Shown here piece after piece: positions 1 to 11,529 of a stretch of DNA of 64,000 bases. The stretch comes from Heterobasidion occidentale (taxonomy: Eukaryota > Basidiomycota > Agaricomycetes > Russulales > Bondarzewiaceae). The DNA is taken from the NCBI GenBank assembly GCA_039111635.1, contig JBCAQO010000012.1, positions 1,302,001 through 1,366,000 on the forward strand, in the 5' to 3' direction. The position numbers and the translations under genes were made by a program. The stretch's first letter is position 1. Each line of letters opens with the position of its first letter. Under the pieces are notes generated by a model. The model made no database searches and was not told the origin of the DNA. It saw only the letters and a program-made list of their open reading frames with translations.

Positions 1-631
1 AGAGGAATCCTCTCACCACGAGCGATCGTCGATTCACTGAGATTGTCGTCATGGGATCCAGGTTACACAGACGAGGGGTTGGTCTTCACGCAAGTTGAGG
101 ATTGGGCGCTCGTTCAGCGTTTGGGTCTCGCTTATGTCGCACCTTCTCGGGATCTACCAATCTCTACTGTCAGTGGTGCTCACGGCCTCTCAGCTCTGAA
201 CAAGCGGCGTCGAGCAGAATGCATGCGCTTGTGTCAGTCTGGTCGGGCACACACTCCTCAAGATGGGGGGCTTCCATCTAAGCGCGCGTCGACACGTCGG
301 TGACCACGCTCAGCCCGAAGCTCATCACGTCCGTCCCGCTCGAGGCGCGCCTGCAAGGCATCCTCAGGGCCACTGCAACTGCTCCTCCTCATACTCCCTC
401 CACTCCAGCGACGAATCTGCATTTGGTTACACCTCGCCAACTCGCAAGGCTGCAGCGCAAGTCCCCAAACCACAGCCATCCATCGCATAACCACTCGCCT
501 GTGTAGACCCACACTCATCACTCGACGATCCACCCTCAACGTTTCAATCTAGATAGTGGCGAGTCTCAGCTGACTCCTCTGGCTCGCCGTCGTCTTTGGT
601 CAGACTCATCTCATTCCCCCAGATCGTTCCC

Positions 632-1138
632 ATGGGTCGAAACGTCCGCCCCGTCGTTGCCATCCCTCCTCCCCGTCCCCTCCATGTCACTGACCTCCAC
701 TCCAACGCGAGCACCTCCGCTCAGCAGAAGGCCATGTACAAGGGCACGAAACCCTCCCAATCGGACAGCCCGAAAGCGAAGGGGGGAAGTGGTCGCGCGC
801 GACTATCGAGAAGGCGGGTGACGAGGACGGCCAGGTGGGCTTACTGTGGTGTGTATCGGTTCACCGTCCATCGTCCGTGCTGGCCTCATCTGGGTCATTG
901 ATCGCTGGGCCAGGAAGAAGTCAGGCGGTTCCGCGAAGGCATCATTGCAGCGTCTCTCTTTCCTCCGATCCTGGGCCAGGCGTCGCAGCGTGAGGGCGTC
1001 CCGTGGATTTTGACAGGCGGGTCGGTCCTCGGCGCCTGCGTGGAAGTATATCAGCAAATCTCGAGGCCGCGCGCACGATGTGTGTGGGTCGGTGGATGCA
1101 ACCCGCCGGCTGTAAAATGGGGTGCGCGTTTAGCCTGA
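632..1138 (+). pseudogene. Frameshifted copy of a small hypothetical gene (copy 1)
   Basis: Same gene as 28072-28579. Here a run of C near 750 has one base fewer, so the frame after the AMYKGTKP segment is lost. A second single-base loss lies near 1050, where copy 2 reads cagcaaattctc and this copy reads cagcaaatctc. The start codon, the intron boundaries and most of the second exon are otherwise preserved. The lesions may be real mutations or consensus errors. I do not recognise the family. Confidence 0.55.
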
Positions 1139-1984
1139 AGACACAGCATTTCTAGAGGAAGATCACTCTCAGAAAGCTGTTCGGCGGGAGGATGGATGGT
1201 TATGTGAGAAGAGCAACGTTGTGGAAAATGGTTGAATGTGGCGCGACAGCCGCGAAACGCGCGACAACGTCTGATCACGGCTGCTCGGTGGAAAGATGAG
1301 ACGCAAAGCACGACGGCCTGGGGACAACGCATTTCTGGAAAAAAGTCGCTCTCAGAGAGGTGCACGAGATAGATAGGGACACCGTATTTCTGGAGGAAGG
1401 AGGCCACTCTCAGAGACGTCTCGGCAGTCGCAAAAACGCGCGACGATATCCATATGTTATGAATCCAGGTAAAAGATCCAGAAGAAAACAATGTCACGGT
1501 CTAGCCCCAGGCGACCATGAGGTGACGAGCAGTGGACCAAATGTGACAGTCCGATGCGGAGAAACATTGCCATTAATGCTAGAAAGACGTGTAAGTGACA
1601 TCGCAAATTTATGAGTTGTTCAAACCCACTCGCAATGCAAACCTTCTTTGACGACGCAGAAGCGGAGGTCACAGCGACGCCGGCTTCTCAAACAGATGGC
1701 TCTGCAAAGCGATCATGAAAGTCGATGGGATTTGTCGCATTGTAATGCTTTTCGCCACCGAGGGCAATGAGCGAGGCGGTCCGCAACAAACTCGATGTAC
1801 TGTCACGTCAGCTCGGCATTCATACCGATCAGCCCGTAGGAAGGGCATCTACCACATCCAATTAGCATCAAATGCTACAGTAGTGATCAACATGTACTCA
1901 CCTGTCAAGAGCTCCTCCTCGATAACAACGCATTCGACGACGATGTGGACGACTGTTAGGATGTGGATGCCTCTGAGATGGCTG

Positions 1985-2385
1985 AACAACAAGCATGCGG
2001 AGACAGTGTGGAATCCCCCGTGGCGACTGGTGAGTTCGTAGGAGAAGGAGAGTCCAGGTATAAGCACAAGGCCAGGCTTCTTCGACCAGAAAATTGAGGT
2101 GAATGAGAACCGGAGGAGAAGATATCCTCTGCTGTTGGCAAAGAAGACTCATCGCTCGGTAAATGTGGAGCGACGATCGGAGACCAGCGCAGTGCCCAGT
2201 CCGCCTTCCTTCACGCAAGGGATGGTCTCAACAACATCGCGTTTCGTAGGTCCAGTTCTCGTCGTGGAAAACTTCCGTCATAATATGGAAACGCGTAGAA
2301 GCAACGCGCTGCCCAGTGGAGTCACAAAAAATCACGGCTAAAGAACAATGCAGTTCTGGAGGAAGGCACTCTCAAAAAGCTGCTC
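1985..2385 (+). repeat. Left arm of a diverged long inverted repeat (copy 1)
   Basis: Read on the plus strand this segment matches the reverse complement of about 9955-10285. Shared blocks include gagtccaggtataagcac, cttcttcgaccagaa, gaagatatcctctgctg / gaagatgtcctctgctg, cgcgatgcccagtcc / cgcagtgcccagtcc and aatcacggctaaagaa / aaccacggcttaaaag. By eye roughly four in five bases agree. Similarity stops near the outer end, where unrelated sequence begins on each side. Both arms may derive from a decayed gene, as neither keeps a long reading frame. Copy 2 arms lie near 29425-29825 and 36627-36957. Confidence 0.75.
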
Positions 2386-2761
2386 GTCGGGATGATAGAC
2401 AGGACAACACATTTCTGGAGGAAGGTCGCTCTCAGATATGTGTCTCAACATCCGCGAAACGCGCGCCGCCGTCTGACTCCGGCCGGTGGTGAATCAGAAA
2501 GAATGACAGCATTTTGAGTAACGCATTTCTGGAGGAAGGTGCTCGACAAGAGATATATGGAAATGGGTGAGCGCAAAGAACGACGGCCTACAGGCACGGC
2601 ATTTCTGGAGGAAAGTCGCTCTCGGAAGGCTGCTCGTCGGGAGGGTAGATGAGGACAATGCCTTTCTAAGAGGATGATCGCTCTCAGATGTGTCCCAACA
2701 GCCACGCGACGCCATCTGACTACAGCCGCTTGATGGTAGGGTGGCACGCAAAGAATGAGGG

Positions 2762-3455
2762 ACTACAAGCAACACATTTCTGGAGGAAAGTCGCTCTCAG
2801 AAAGCTCGACAGGACAATAGATGGAGGTGGCCTGGAAACAGCGCAATTCTGGAGGAAAGTCGCTCTCAGAAAGCTCGACAGGACAATAGATGGAGGTGGC
2901 CTGGAAACAGCGCAATTCTGGAGGAAAGTCGCTCTCAGAAAGCTCGACAGGACAATAGATGGAGGTGGCCTGGAAACAGCGCAATTCTGGAGGAAAGTCG
3001 CTCTCAGAAAGCTCGATAGGACAATAGATGGAGGTGGCCTGGAAACAGCGCAATTCTGGAGGAAAGTCGCTCTCAGAAAGCTCGACAGGACAATAGATGG
3101 AGGTGGCCTGGAAACAGCGCAATTCTGGAGGAAAGTCGCTCTCAGAAAGCTCGATAGGACAATAGATGGAGGTGGCCTGGAAACAGCGCAATTCTGGAGG
3201 AAAGTCGCTCTCAGAAAGCTCGACAGGACAATAGATGGAGGTGGCCTGGAAACAGCGCAATTCTGGAGGAAAGTCACTCTCAGAAAGCTCGACAGGACAA
3301 TAGATGGAGGTGGCCTGGAAACAGCGCAATTCTGGAGGAAAGTCGCTCTCAGAAAGCTGCATCACATTGATGGAGGTGGCCTGGAAACAGCGCAATTCTG
3401 GAGGAAAGTCGCTCTCAGAAAGCTGCATCACATTGATGGAGGATGGTCACATTGT
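2762..3455 (+). repeat. 69-base tandem array, nine units (copy 1)
   Basis: Starts of the shared cctggaaacag segment fall at 2831, 2900, 2969, 3038, 3107, 3176, 3245 and 3314, exactly 69 bases apart, followed by one shortened unit near 3380. Each unit contains one hairpin-like motif. Because 69 is a multiple of three, several frames stay open on both strands; this is not evidence of coding. Copy 2 has one unit at the equivalent place (about 30278-30345), so the array expanded or collapsed by eight units since the copies separated. Confidence 0.95.
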
Positions 3456-3634
3456 CAGATGTTCAACATCGACGCTCGTGATTCGGATTCCGACAAACTC
3501 CGATCAGCGTCGGCCAATCGGGTGTTGAATTTCGATCAAGCAATCTGATATCCTTTTGAGTATCTGAATTCATTCAAAGTAAACGTATAATACGCTGAAC
3601 GAGCCAGCATGCGCGTAAGAAGATTTCTAAACAA

Positions 3635-4670
3635 TCAGAAGTGTAGTCCCCATCCATCATCATCAAACACACCAATATCATCCAAAACCCAGCTGTAAAT
3701 GTAAAAGACCGAGGCTAAGAGAGAATGAGGCAAGCTCCCCAGGCTACGACAAATCAAAAAAAGGTTAGCTACCGGTAAGGAATCAAGACCCAGCGCTTTG
3801 TGCGATGGCAATGGAGAACGGATAGCACTAGCACCTGCCAGGGAAAGCAAGGGCGAGACCATCAAAGAGTGCTCAGCAGCAATGGGGTGAGTAGCTGAAA
3901 CTGTGCTGAGTGCCGGTGATGATGACACTGAGATAAGACTCCCATCAGTCGTCAGCGAACCAGACGCCTCAACACTATAGCTGACAACATTCAAGTCCAC
4001 TACGCTTTTGCCATTGAGTGCCGGCGATGATGACGCTGAGAAGACACTCCCATTAGTTGTCGGCGCACCAGACGGCTCAGCACTATAGCTGACAACATTG
4101 GAGTCCACTACGCTCTTGCCAAAGAAGGGTGAAGAAGCCCTGTCTGTGATTACAGCTGGTGTCGCTAGAACCTGGGGGATCGGCAGATGCAGAACGGACC
4201 CAGGGCTACTCGAGCGCGAATGATGTCGAGACAAGTTCTACGGAGTTGGGGAACAATGTAAACTCAGAGCCTTCGAGCAAAAGGCCATCACCTACCTCCG
4301 ATTCCTCCGAATAATTGCTAGTGGGTGATAAATCTCCACTCCTATCCCTGGGAGCATAATAACTCCCGAAGGAAAACTCTGGGTGCCAAGCCCTCCAAGC
4401 CTCGCCAATCCAACCCTGACTGACCATAGTGAAAGCTCGAGACATGTCGTTGAAAAGATGCCTATAGTACACATCTGTGTACAGCTCGGTCATAGTTGAC
4501 ATGCAGTCCAGCCGCGCAGATTTTTCATAGTCTGGATAAGGCTTTCGAACGTCGAAGGATAATAAGAAAGAGACGACCAGTTGATCAGGACGCTGCGAAA
4601 AAAAAGTCTGAAGGGTGCCAATTCCTTGAGGTGGGTCCACATACCTTGCAAACGGCAGGCTCTTCGACAT
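3635..4670 (-). CDS. Hypothetical protein in two overlapping frames (copy 1)
   Basis: A frame from ATG at 4670 runs to a stop at 4206 (154 residues, starting MSKSLPFARYVDPPQG). A second minus frame without its own ATG continues from about 4234 to 3635 and is rich in Ser, Ala and Val. The second part holds two tandem protein repeats of about 39 residues (GKSVVDSNVVSYSAE and GKSVVDLNVVSYSVE). The two frames probably belong to one gene joined by a small intron or broken by an old frameshift, since both copies of the block show the same overlap. The C-terminus carries a hydrophobic stretch (LASVFYIYSWVL). No family recognised. It lies inside the block enclosed by the inverted motif arrays. Confidence 0.4.
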
Positions 4671-5111
4671 CTAGATAGGAGGAAGGCCTACTGTTCCAGG
4701 AAGGTGGGTGGAGAAACATGTCGAGATGCGCTGGTGAGGGCGGTGATCAATATCGCGGGCAGGAGCGCTTTTCACATTTCGGTCGTTCCCGTGTCACACT
4801 TCCCCCCGTTCCCCACCGACAGGTCCCAAGGGGTGCCCGGAGAGCTGTGAATCGCTCTTTGTAGCTTCGTAATTTCACTGAGACTCCTGAAAGCAGACAT
4901 GATTACGACGTGTATATAATGACAAGGCCCTTTGGCGATGAGACAAAATCATTTGTGAGAAAGAGCCAGCAATCGAGAATACATCGATAACAAGGAGAAG
5001 TTTGGATATGTAGTCCAGTTCAAGGTTCAACAAGAAAAGAAACATGCTCGGAATCCTCGGCAGCACGATCTCAAAATGACGTCGCCAGCCTGACAGGATC
5101 AAGAATTCTAC

Positions 5112-8100
5112 TTACAACTTATGTGCTACATTTAGTATTCCTGGGGTATGCAACGCGGAAGCCAGGACGACGTCTTGATTGTACGTCCGGACGGTCGCCA
5201 GCTGTTTGTCAGCTCCCAGACGTTTTTTATTCGCCCCACGTTCACGCTTATCCCGGCCCCGCAATGTGTAGTACCACAGCACAGAAGTTCGAGGCGTCAA
5301 TTCGCCGTCATGGAGACGCGTCAACATGTCTTGAAACCATGTCTCGGCAGATGACGACCACGAACCATTCCAGAGGTAGCTGGCACGCCAGAGGGCCATG
5401 CTGGGCCACAGAGACACATTCCCTGGTAGCGCCGTGAACCCCAGGAGTAATTTGAGAGCCAGATCGCTCTCTTCATCTTCTGGGCACTCCGATTCGCGAT
5501 CTGATCCAGCTGTGTATCGTTCACCCCAGACAGTGTATGCCTCACTTGGCCCCTCCAGGTAGCTCCGAACTATGTCCTTGGACCCAAAATGGATGACAAG
5601 GCGCCAAGCCAGGCCACCATACGCCACAAGACGTCTTGCGTAGGGTTGTCGCAGGAGCCATCGAACCCGCTCCTGATATAGCTGGCCAAAGGAGGAGAGA
5701 GAGTCTTGTCGCTCGCCTATGAGGAAGTTGTCTCCGTCCACCCAGTTGGGACGAGGTTCATTCGTACGGCGTTCAGCATTGGCCGCGATCTTCTGCTGAC
5801 CCCACATGCTATTCCAACTGAGACGGAACGACATCCCATGCTGCAACATCACCTCCAGCAACGCCTCGACTTCAAAGGCCTTCCATTCCAAAATGGCTAG
5901 CAACCAGATCTCAGTGAGCGGATGAAGCTTGACGTGAGATACCCGCAAGAAGCCAGTGTCGATAGCCAGAGGTCTAACGTCAAACGGCGCATAGGGAGCC
6001 CAACCTCCCGAAGTCGTTTCCTTGATGCTGTCTAAGTACGCAAGCGTCCCGGGAGAGACAATGAGCATTTCTTCAGATTGAAAGGTTTCTGGTGCTATCC
6101 AGTGCCCTCTTAAGAATTCACTGCCGGGAGGTGCGGGGTAGACTTTCGGGAAAAGCGCAGCAATAAAGGCGGGAGGATAATTCTCCCTGTCGACAACATC
6201 AGTGGATGTGACCGCGTGTACCTCCAAATGTCCCTCATGAACGATGACAGGGCTCGGAGAACGCGAGAATCTCACATCGTCTTCGCTTGGATCGTCATTC
6301 GAGCCGACAAGAGCATGACTGGATGAAGAATTGCGTTCAACCCGGTCCTCCACCTCCGAGTTGACATTCATCGCCACATCCTGCTCATACGAGCCTTCCC
6401 GCATCGCGTCGCAGTCAGACAACACAATGCATGGAGGGCCTGACGACGAAGACAAACCCGTGCCCCGGTCCTCCAAATCGATATCCATTGCCATATACTG
6501 GCTCTGCGAGTCAACTAGCATTGTTGTTGTGCTGCGCACCAAAAATATTCGTCAGTAATGTTTTTGCGCTCTGAGATTGAAGAAAACGCATACCTGAGAT
6601 GCTCCGATGACTCGGACCGTCCAACGCCTTGAACGTGATCTTCAGAGTGCGGCTGGAATGATGATGACACTGCACCAGGGGTGTCAATGTGCATCTGCAC
6701 CTCCTGTGACGTGTTGCCGCTGGACAACGTACCACCCCTGTACGACGTATTGCTACCAGGCGACACATTTGACAGCTGATGTTGCGAAGGGGCAGGCAGA
6801 GGAGGGGCGGGTAGAGGAGAGGCAGGCGGAGAAGGGGCTGGAGGGGCTGGCAGAGGAGGGGCTGGCGAAGGAGGGGCTGGCGGAGGAGGGGCTGGCGGAG
6901 GAGGGGCTGGCGGAGGAGGGCTGGCGGAGGAGGGGCTGGCGGAGGAGGGGGCGAGGAGGAGGGGCTGGCGGAGGAGGGGCTGGCGGAGGAGGGGCTGGCG
7001 GAGGAGGGGCTGGCGGAGGAGGGGCTGGCGGAGGAGGGGCTGGCGGAGGAGGGGCAGGTCGAGACAGGGCAGAACGAGGAATGCGATCGTGGTCGTATAG
7101 GAGAACCGCAGAAAGGCGACTGTTAGACGCTGCTCTCTTCTTGAGTATTTCTGCGTGCTTTTTCTCTGGGCGAAGACGGCTGATATCACAGTCGATCAGG
7201 TGGAAAGTGCGCCCCCTAATGGAGGGAGGGTCTGTGCAACCCTCACGATCTTCAGCGTCACTATCGTCCTGATCCAGCCCGATCTGTGTCTCCATGTAAA
7301 ACACGCGCACGTTGACGCAATCGTCTGCGGATAGATAAGAGGCTGAACAGTAGTAATCCTCCCATCTTCTGTCTTTTTTGGAGCCGATGATGCCACGATC
7401 GTCACCCCACAGCATTGCCAGGTACGTTGTCTGTGGCGGGGGTTTGTAGGACACAATCGTGAACGGTTTCCCGTTAAGTCGCCACCGATCGGGCCTGAGG
7501 TCACCGAATGCGCTGACCTCTCCCGCTTGTCGAGCGCTCCAAGAGTATGCAATATTGATTCGTGCGAGCTTGAGAAGCTCCCAAGTCGTCTTCATTTCGG
7601 GACCCCAGGTTGGATAGCCCTGTGTGACGATGGTGACTCCACGGATGCGAGCGCCCAAGATGAACTTATCCAGTTGGTCGAAAGCAAATGACAAAGAGGC
7701 CTGAGCCTTAGGACGATCACGCCACTAGAAAGCAAGACATGAGATATAAGCAGAAACCTCAACCCTGTAAAGCACTCACTTTCGGCCCAAACCCCTGCTC
7801 AATCCTCCAGACAAGAAAGCTGATGAATCCAAAGCAGTCGAGAAAGGGACGACGTAATCGCCAAAAGGTGATATGTGCATCCTCTTCAGTTTTCCAGGGA
7901 TAGACAATCCCTTCCTGCAACACACTAACCTCGAGAGGCCGGTTGCCATCCCAGTCAAGAATGTCTCTCAACGCACTGGTACAACGGATGATAAAAGCTC
8001 TGATCTGGTTGTGTGCCTTGACCAATCCTGGGCGAATGGTCCGAGAAGGGAAGCAATAAAAGTCATGACTTGCTTCGGAGGCTGGAAAAATCCATTCCGA

Positions 8101-8289
8101 AGAGTCACCCCTGATGGATCCAGGATCAACTGGGATGAAGGGCCTCCAGGGAAAACGCGAGTCATGAGGAGCTGGATCTACTGCCCAATCGTACGGTTTC
8201 AGGCGTCCGGCACGAGATGGATCAGCGTCGAAGGTCACGTCCGCTGGCGGGGTGAATGCGTTTCTGGAGATGTAAGATGTGGAACTCAT
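5112..8289 (-). CDS. Large hypothetical protein with proline-repeat tract (copy 1, frameshifted in the tract)
   Basis: Three exons fit: 8289-7780, 7724-6594 and 6531-5112, with good splice sites (gtgagtgc...ttctag; gtatgcgt...gcgcag). The start is the ATG giving MSSTSYISRNAFTPPADV. Exon 1 encodes an ordered region with FWRLRRPFLDCFGF. Exon 2 has a conserved-looking WEDYYCSASYLSADDCVNVR region followed by a (PAPPP)n tract. Exon 3 begins acidic and Ser-rich, then becomes ordered and Trp-rich (WRASYLWNGSW, SVLWYYTLRGRDKRERGANK). In this copy the proline tract (plus-strand 6846-7064, 15-base units) has lost bases so exons 2 and 3 are out of frame. With the tract of copy 2 the exon lengths sum to a whole number of codons, about 1000 residues. 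I do not recognise the family. Its position between inverted motif arrays suggests an element-encoded gene. Confidence 0.55.
6846..7064. repeat. 15-base coding minisatellite (proline repeat, copy 1)
   Basis: Plus-strand units of ggggctggcggagga encode PAPPP-type repeats on the minus strand. One unit is short of a base near 6910 and another is altered near 6950, which shifts the frame. Copy 2 (33741-33892) is regular. Confidence 0.9.
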
Positions 8290-8496
8290 GGTAGGGCAGG
8301 GGCGAAATGCGACAACTACCCATGCCGACTGCTGCGACCTCGTGACTTCAACCCAGGGGTATTGGTCTCGGGAGACGGAGGCTTTCATTGTGATGAAAAG
8401 ATCGAAGCGGAACAATTGCTGGAGGAGAGTGCGTCGACGTGAAGGAGACGAAAAGTAGAGGTCTCAACAGATGTGGCACAAGAGCGGCACAAGACT

Positions 8497-8832
8497 ATTT
8501 CTGGAGGAAAAACGCTCTCAGAAACTGCCTAGACAGCCGCGGAAAACACGGTACCGCCCAGTGACGACCGCGGGATGACTGGAAGGAAAGGGAGACTTGA
8601 AGATGAAGGAATAAAGCTTTCAACCGATAAGGACGCCACAAGACAAATTCTGGAGGAAAAACGCTCTCAGAAACTGCCTAGACAGCCGCGGAAAACACGG
8701 TACCGCCCAGTGACGACCGCGGGATGACTGGAAGGAAAGGGAGACTTGAAGATGAAGGAATAAAGCTTTCAACCGATAAGGACGCCACAAGACAAATTCT
8801 GGAGGAAAAACGCTCTCAGAAACTGCCTAGAC
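8497..8832 (+). repeat. ~150-base tandem repeat, three units (copy 1)
   Basis: The segment ttctggaggaaaaacgctc starts near 8499, 8648 and 8798. Each is followed by the same actgcctagacagccgcg and, for the first two, by the same ~100 bases. The units carry the hairpin-like motif in the left-array orientation. Copy 2 has two units (about 35322-35520). Confidence 0.9.
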
Positions 8833-8998
8833 AGCCGCGAAACACGATGCTGCCCAACGACGACCGCCTGAGGACTATGAGTGGGGCAACTTGAAGTCAT
8901 GTGAGCTCCGCTCCCACGGTCAGCGATTTCGGTCCCACGGTCACTCTTTGGCCGAATGTCTGTACGGACGTCGTCATATTACCAGCTCTTAGCTCTAT

Positions 8999-9950
8999 CG
9001 ACAAATTTCTGAGAGTGACCCTCCTCCGGGAATGGGTTGCTCTCACTCCGCCACCGTCTATCCTCCTGTCGAGCAGCTTTCTGAGAGCGATTTTCCTCCA
9101 GAAGTGCGTTGTCATTCCCCCGACATCAAGCGGCCGTAGTCAGACGGCGTCGCGTGTTTAGCGGCTGTCGGGAGACATTTCTGAGAGCGACCTTCCTCCA
9201 GAAATGTGATGTTCCCAGGCCATCTTCGTATATCCTCTCGGCAATCAGCTTTCTGAGAGCGGCCTTCCTCCAGAAATGCGCTGCCCATAGGCCGTCGTTC
9301 TTTGCGTCCCACCCTGCCATCAAGCGGGTGTAGTCAGATGGCGTTGCGCGGCTGTTGAGACACATATCTTAGAGCGTCTTCCTCCATGAATGTGTTATCC
9401 CCATCTCTCCCCCCAACGAGCAGTTTTCTGAGAGCGACTTTCCTCCAGAAATGTGCTGTTTGCCGGCCACCTCTATCGTCCTGTCGAGCTTTTTGAGAGC
9501 GACCTTCCTCCAGAAATGCGTTGTCCCCAGAGCCTTTCCATTTATCCTCCCGGCAACCAGCTTTCTGAGAGTGACCTTCCTCCAGATATGCGTTGCCCAT
9601 AGGCCGAAGCTCTTTCCATCGCACCTTGCCATCGAGCTACCGCAATCAGACGGCGGCGCGCGGTTCGCGGCTGTCGAGAGACATTTCTGAGAGCGAGGTT
9701 CCTCCAGAAATGTGATGTTCCCAGGCCATCTTCGTATATCCTCTCGGCAATCAGCTTTCTGAGAGCGAGGTTCCTCCAGAAATGCGTTGCTCGTAGGCCC
9801 TCGTCCTTTGCGTCCCACCCTGCCATCAAGCGGCCGTAGCCCAATGGCGTCGCGCGGCTTCTGAGAGCGATGTTCCTCCAGAAATGTGTTGTCCCCATCT
9901 AACCTCCCAACGAGCAGCTTTCTGAGAGCGATTTTCCTCCAGAGATCCAC
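8999..9950 (-). repeat. Right array of the hairpin-like motif, inverted (copy 1)
   Basis: About twelve copies of the motif in reverse orientation (TTTCTGAGAG ... CCTCCAGAAA on the plus strand), near 9003, 9078, 9178, 9249, 9366, 9423, 9488, 9562, 9684, 9752, 9859 and 9918. Spacing is irregular, roughly 55-120 bases. Spacers are the reverse complement of those in the left array (for example ccatcaagcgggtgtagtcagatggcg against left-array catctgactacagccgcttg). Together with 1144-3455 it encloses the minus-strand gene block. Confidence 0.85.
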
Positions 9951-9954
9951 TACT

Positions 9955-10285
9955 TTTAAGCCGTGGTTCTTTGCGACTCCATCAGGCAGCGTGCTGCTTC
10001 ACCGCGTTGCACATAATGATGGAAAATATTCACAACGAGACTGGACCTACGAATTGCGATGCTACTGAGATCATCCTCTGCATCAAGAGGAAGATGGACT
10101 GGGCATCGCGCTGGATCTCTCATCGTCGCTTCACATTCGCTGAGCGGTGAGCCGCCTTTGCCGCAGCAGAGGACATCTTCTCCGGTTTTTTGCCTCAATC
10201 TTCTGGTCGAAGAAGCGTGGCCTTATGCTTATACCTGGACTCACCTTCTCCAACAAACTCATCAGTCGCCTCGAGGGATTCTATA
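9955..10285 (-). repeat. Right arm of a diverged long inverted repeat (copy 1)
   Basis: Reverse-complement partner of 1985-2385. It directly abuts the outermost hairpin-like motif of the right array, so arm plus array form one compound end. Confidence 0.75.
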
Positions 10286-10289
10286 CGAC

Positions 10290-11520
10290 TTTAATAAGGT
10301 CCGCATACCGACCAGCTTTGGGCTACTGAGGCATATCATGCTCATTGGGGCGCAGAACACGGATCTCGCCACGCTCACAGAAGCCACCGCGTACGCTGTT
10401 GTCGAGTTTGGTGGATGGAAGAACGACGCGCTGCCTTGAAAGTGCACATCGATTGTTCGACGTGCGAGAACGTCGTTGGGGATATGTGTCGGGTACGTGA
10501 CGTCCTCAACTACCATCCGTTTGCGCTTGCATTCATTCGCTCACCATACTCGCTCTCCATTCGCATTCGCCTTTCTCCTTAAACCCTTTCACACTTCGCG
10601 TTTCGTTTGCGCTCCTCGCACCCTCACCACACATCACGACCTACTCTCAATCATGAACCCCAAATACGCTTGGTACCGTCTTAAAGTCTCGACCTCGTTC
10701 CACATCGACGCGCTGCGGGGCAAGATTCGATTTTTCTTCGGACGTCATCCGCCCGATTGTGGGTTCATTCAATCTGTTCGCGCAGAATTGTAGGTTTTTT
10801 GTTGTCTTTTCTGCCGCATCCCTGATCTACAACCACAGCCTTGATATTGATGCCGAGGGTTACATTGGCACTGTTGGAAGGAGGGAAGAGGTAGGGGAGA
10901 GAGGTGAAAGAGCAGTGAATTCGGAGACGTAGGTAGTGGGATGAAAAGACAGGACATTTCATACGGTTTGCAGGTCTGGGGTCAAAATTCACGCGGCAGA
11001 GAAGATGTCTCAGAGGGCCCTACAGCGCGGTATGTTGTCTTCACTCTCATAAATTGTAAAGAAGCTAATGAGGAGGTAACTTAAACTGGGATGCTATTCT
11101 AGTTCATGCAAGTTGTCCAGCCAGTTTTCCCTGAAGCAATTTGCATTGCCTATCCTGTGAACTCTTCCCTCCATCACTCCTCGTTGTTATCCTCGTTGTC
11201 GCCCTCGTTGTTGCCATCGCCCATCGCCTCGCCTGCTCCCCCTCGTCTTCGCGCCCGTGTTCTTGCCCACGCACGCTCCTCGTCCTTGTTTTGAGTGACG
11301 TTGATGCCAGCCGTGCGGCGCGTGGTTTCGAACTGCTCGACTGCCTTGTCTTCTTCGGTAAGATACTACACGAAGAAATGGACTTTGTCACATTCCATCG
11401 GCCGCATACATACAGTTGACGCGGGGATCTTCGATTTACACCCGCAAGCGTGACCACACGAAATGCGACAGCAAGGAAAGGAGAACGCACGTCGAGTCAG
11501 CAGTCCCGGAGCCCACCGGC
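10290..11520. other. Between inverted repeat and Sec14-like relic: no convincing gene
   Basis: A short plus-strand frame at 10654-10791 starts with an ATG after a pyrimidine-rich leader and has a possible donor at its end. Possible small exons follow (near 10840-10890, 10980-11030 and 11100-11155, the last reading FMQVVQPVFPEAI). I could not build a phase-consistent gene. The FPEAI piece would fit a Sec14-type domain and may belong to the relic downstream. Copy 2 equivalent is about 36960-38190. Confidence 0.4.
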
Positions 11521-11529
11521 CCAGACGTT

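Larger units (their letters stand above)
1144..3455 (+). repeat. Left array of the ~29-base hairpin-like motif (copy 1)
   Basis: Many copies of a motif that begins TTTCTGGAGG and ends CTCTCAGAAA, all in this orientation, for example near 1147, 1330, 1388, 2352, 2411, 2526, 2608 and 2777, then every 69 bases. TTTCTG pairs with CAGAAA and GAG with CTC, so each unit can fold as a short hairpin. Longer related spacers lie between units (aacagccgcgaaacgcg, catctgactacagccgc). The same motif appears inverted at 8999-9950, with the minus-strand gene block between. Confidence 0.85.

Noticed and set aside
2688..3548. 286-residue plus-strand frame and overlapping minus frames through the 69-base array
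   Set aside because: The unit is 69 bases, so frames are open on both strands for trivial reasons. Copy 2 has one unit, and there is no domain.
6607..7272. 221-residue plus-strand frame rich in AEEGL or GGAG repeats
   Set aside because: Antisense of the proline-repeat exon; the 15-base unit keeps all frames open.
8999..9950. CRISPR-like array of regular repeats
   Set aside because: Eukaryotic context, irregular spacing, spacers that are themselves repeated, and an inverted partner array.
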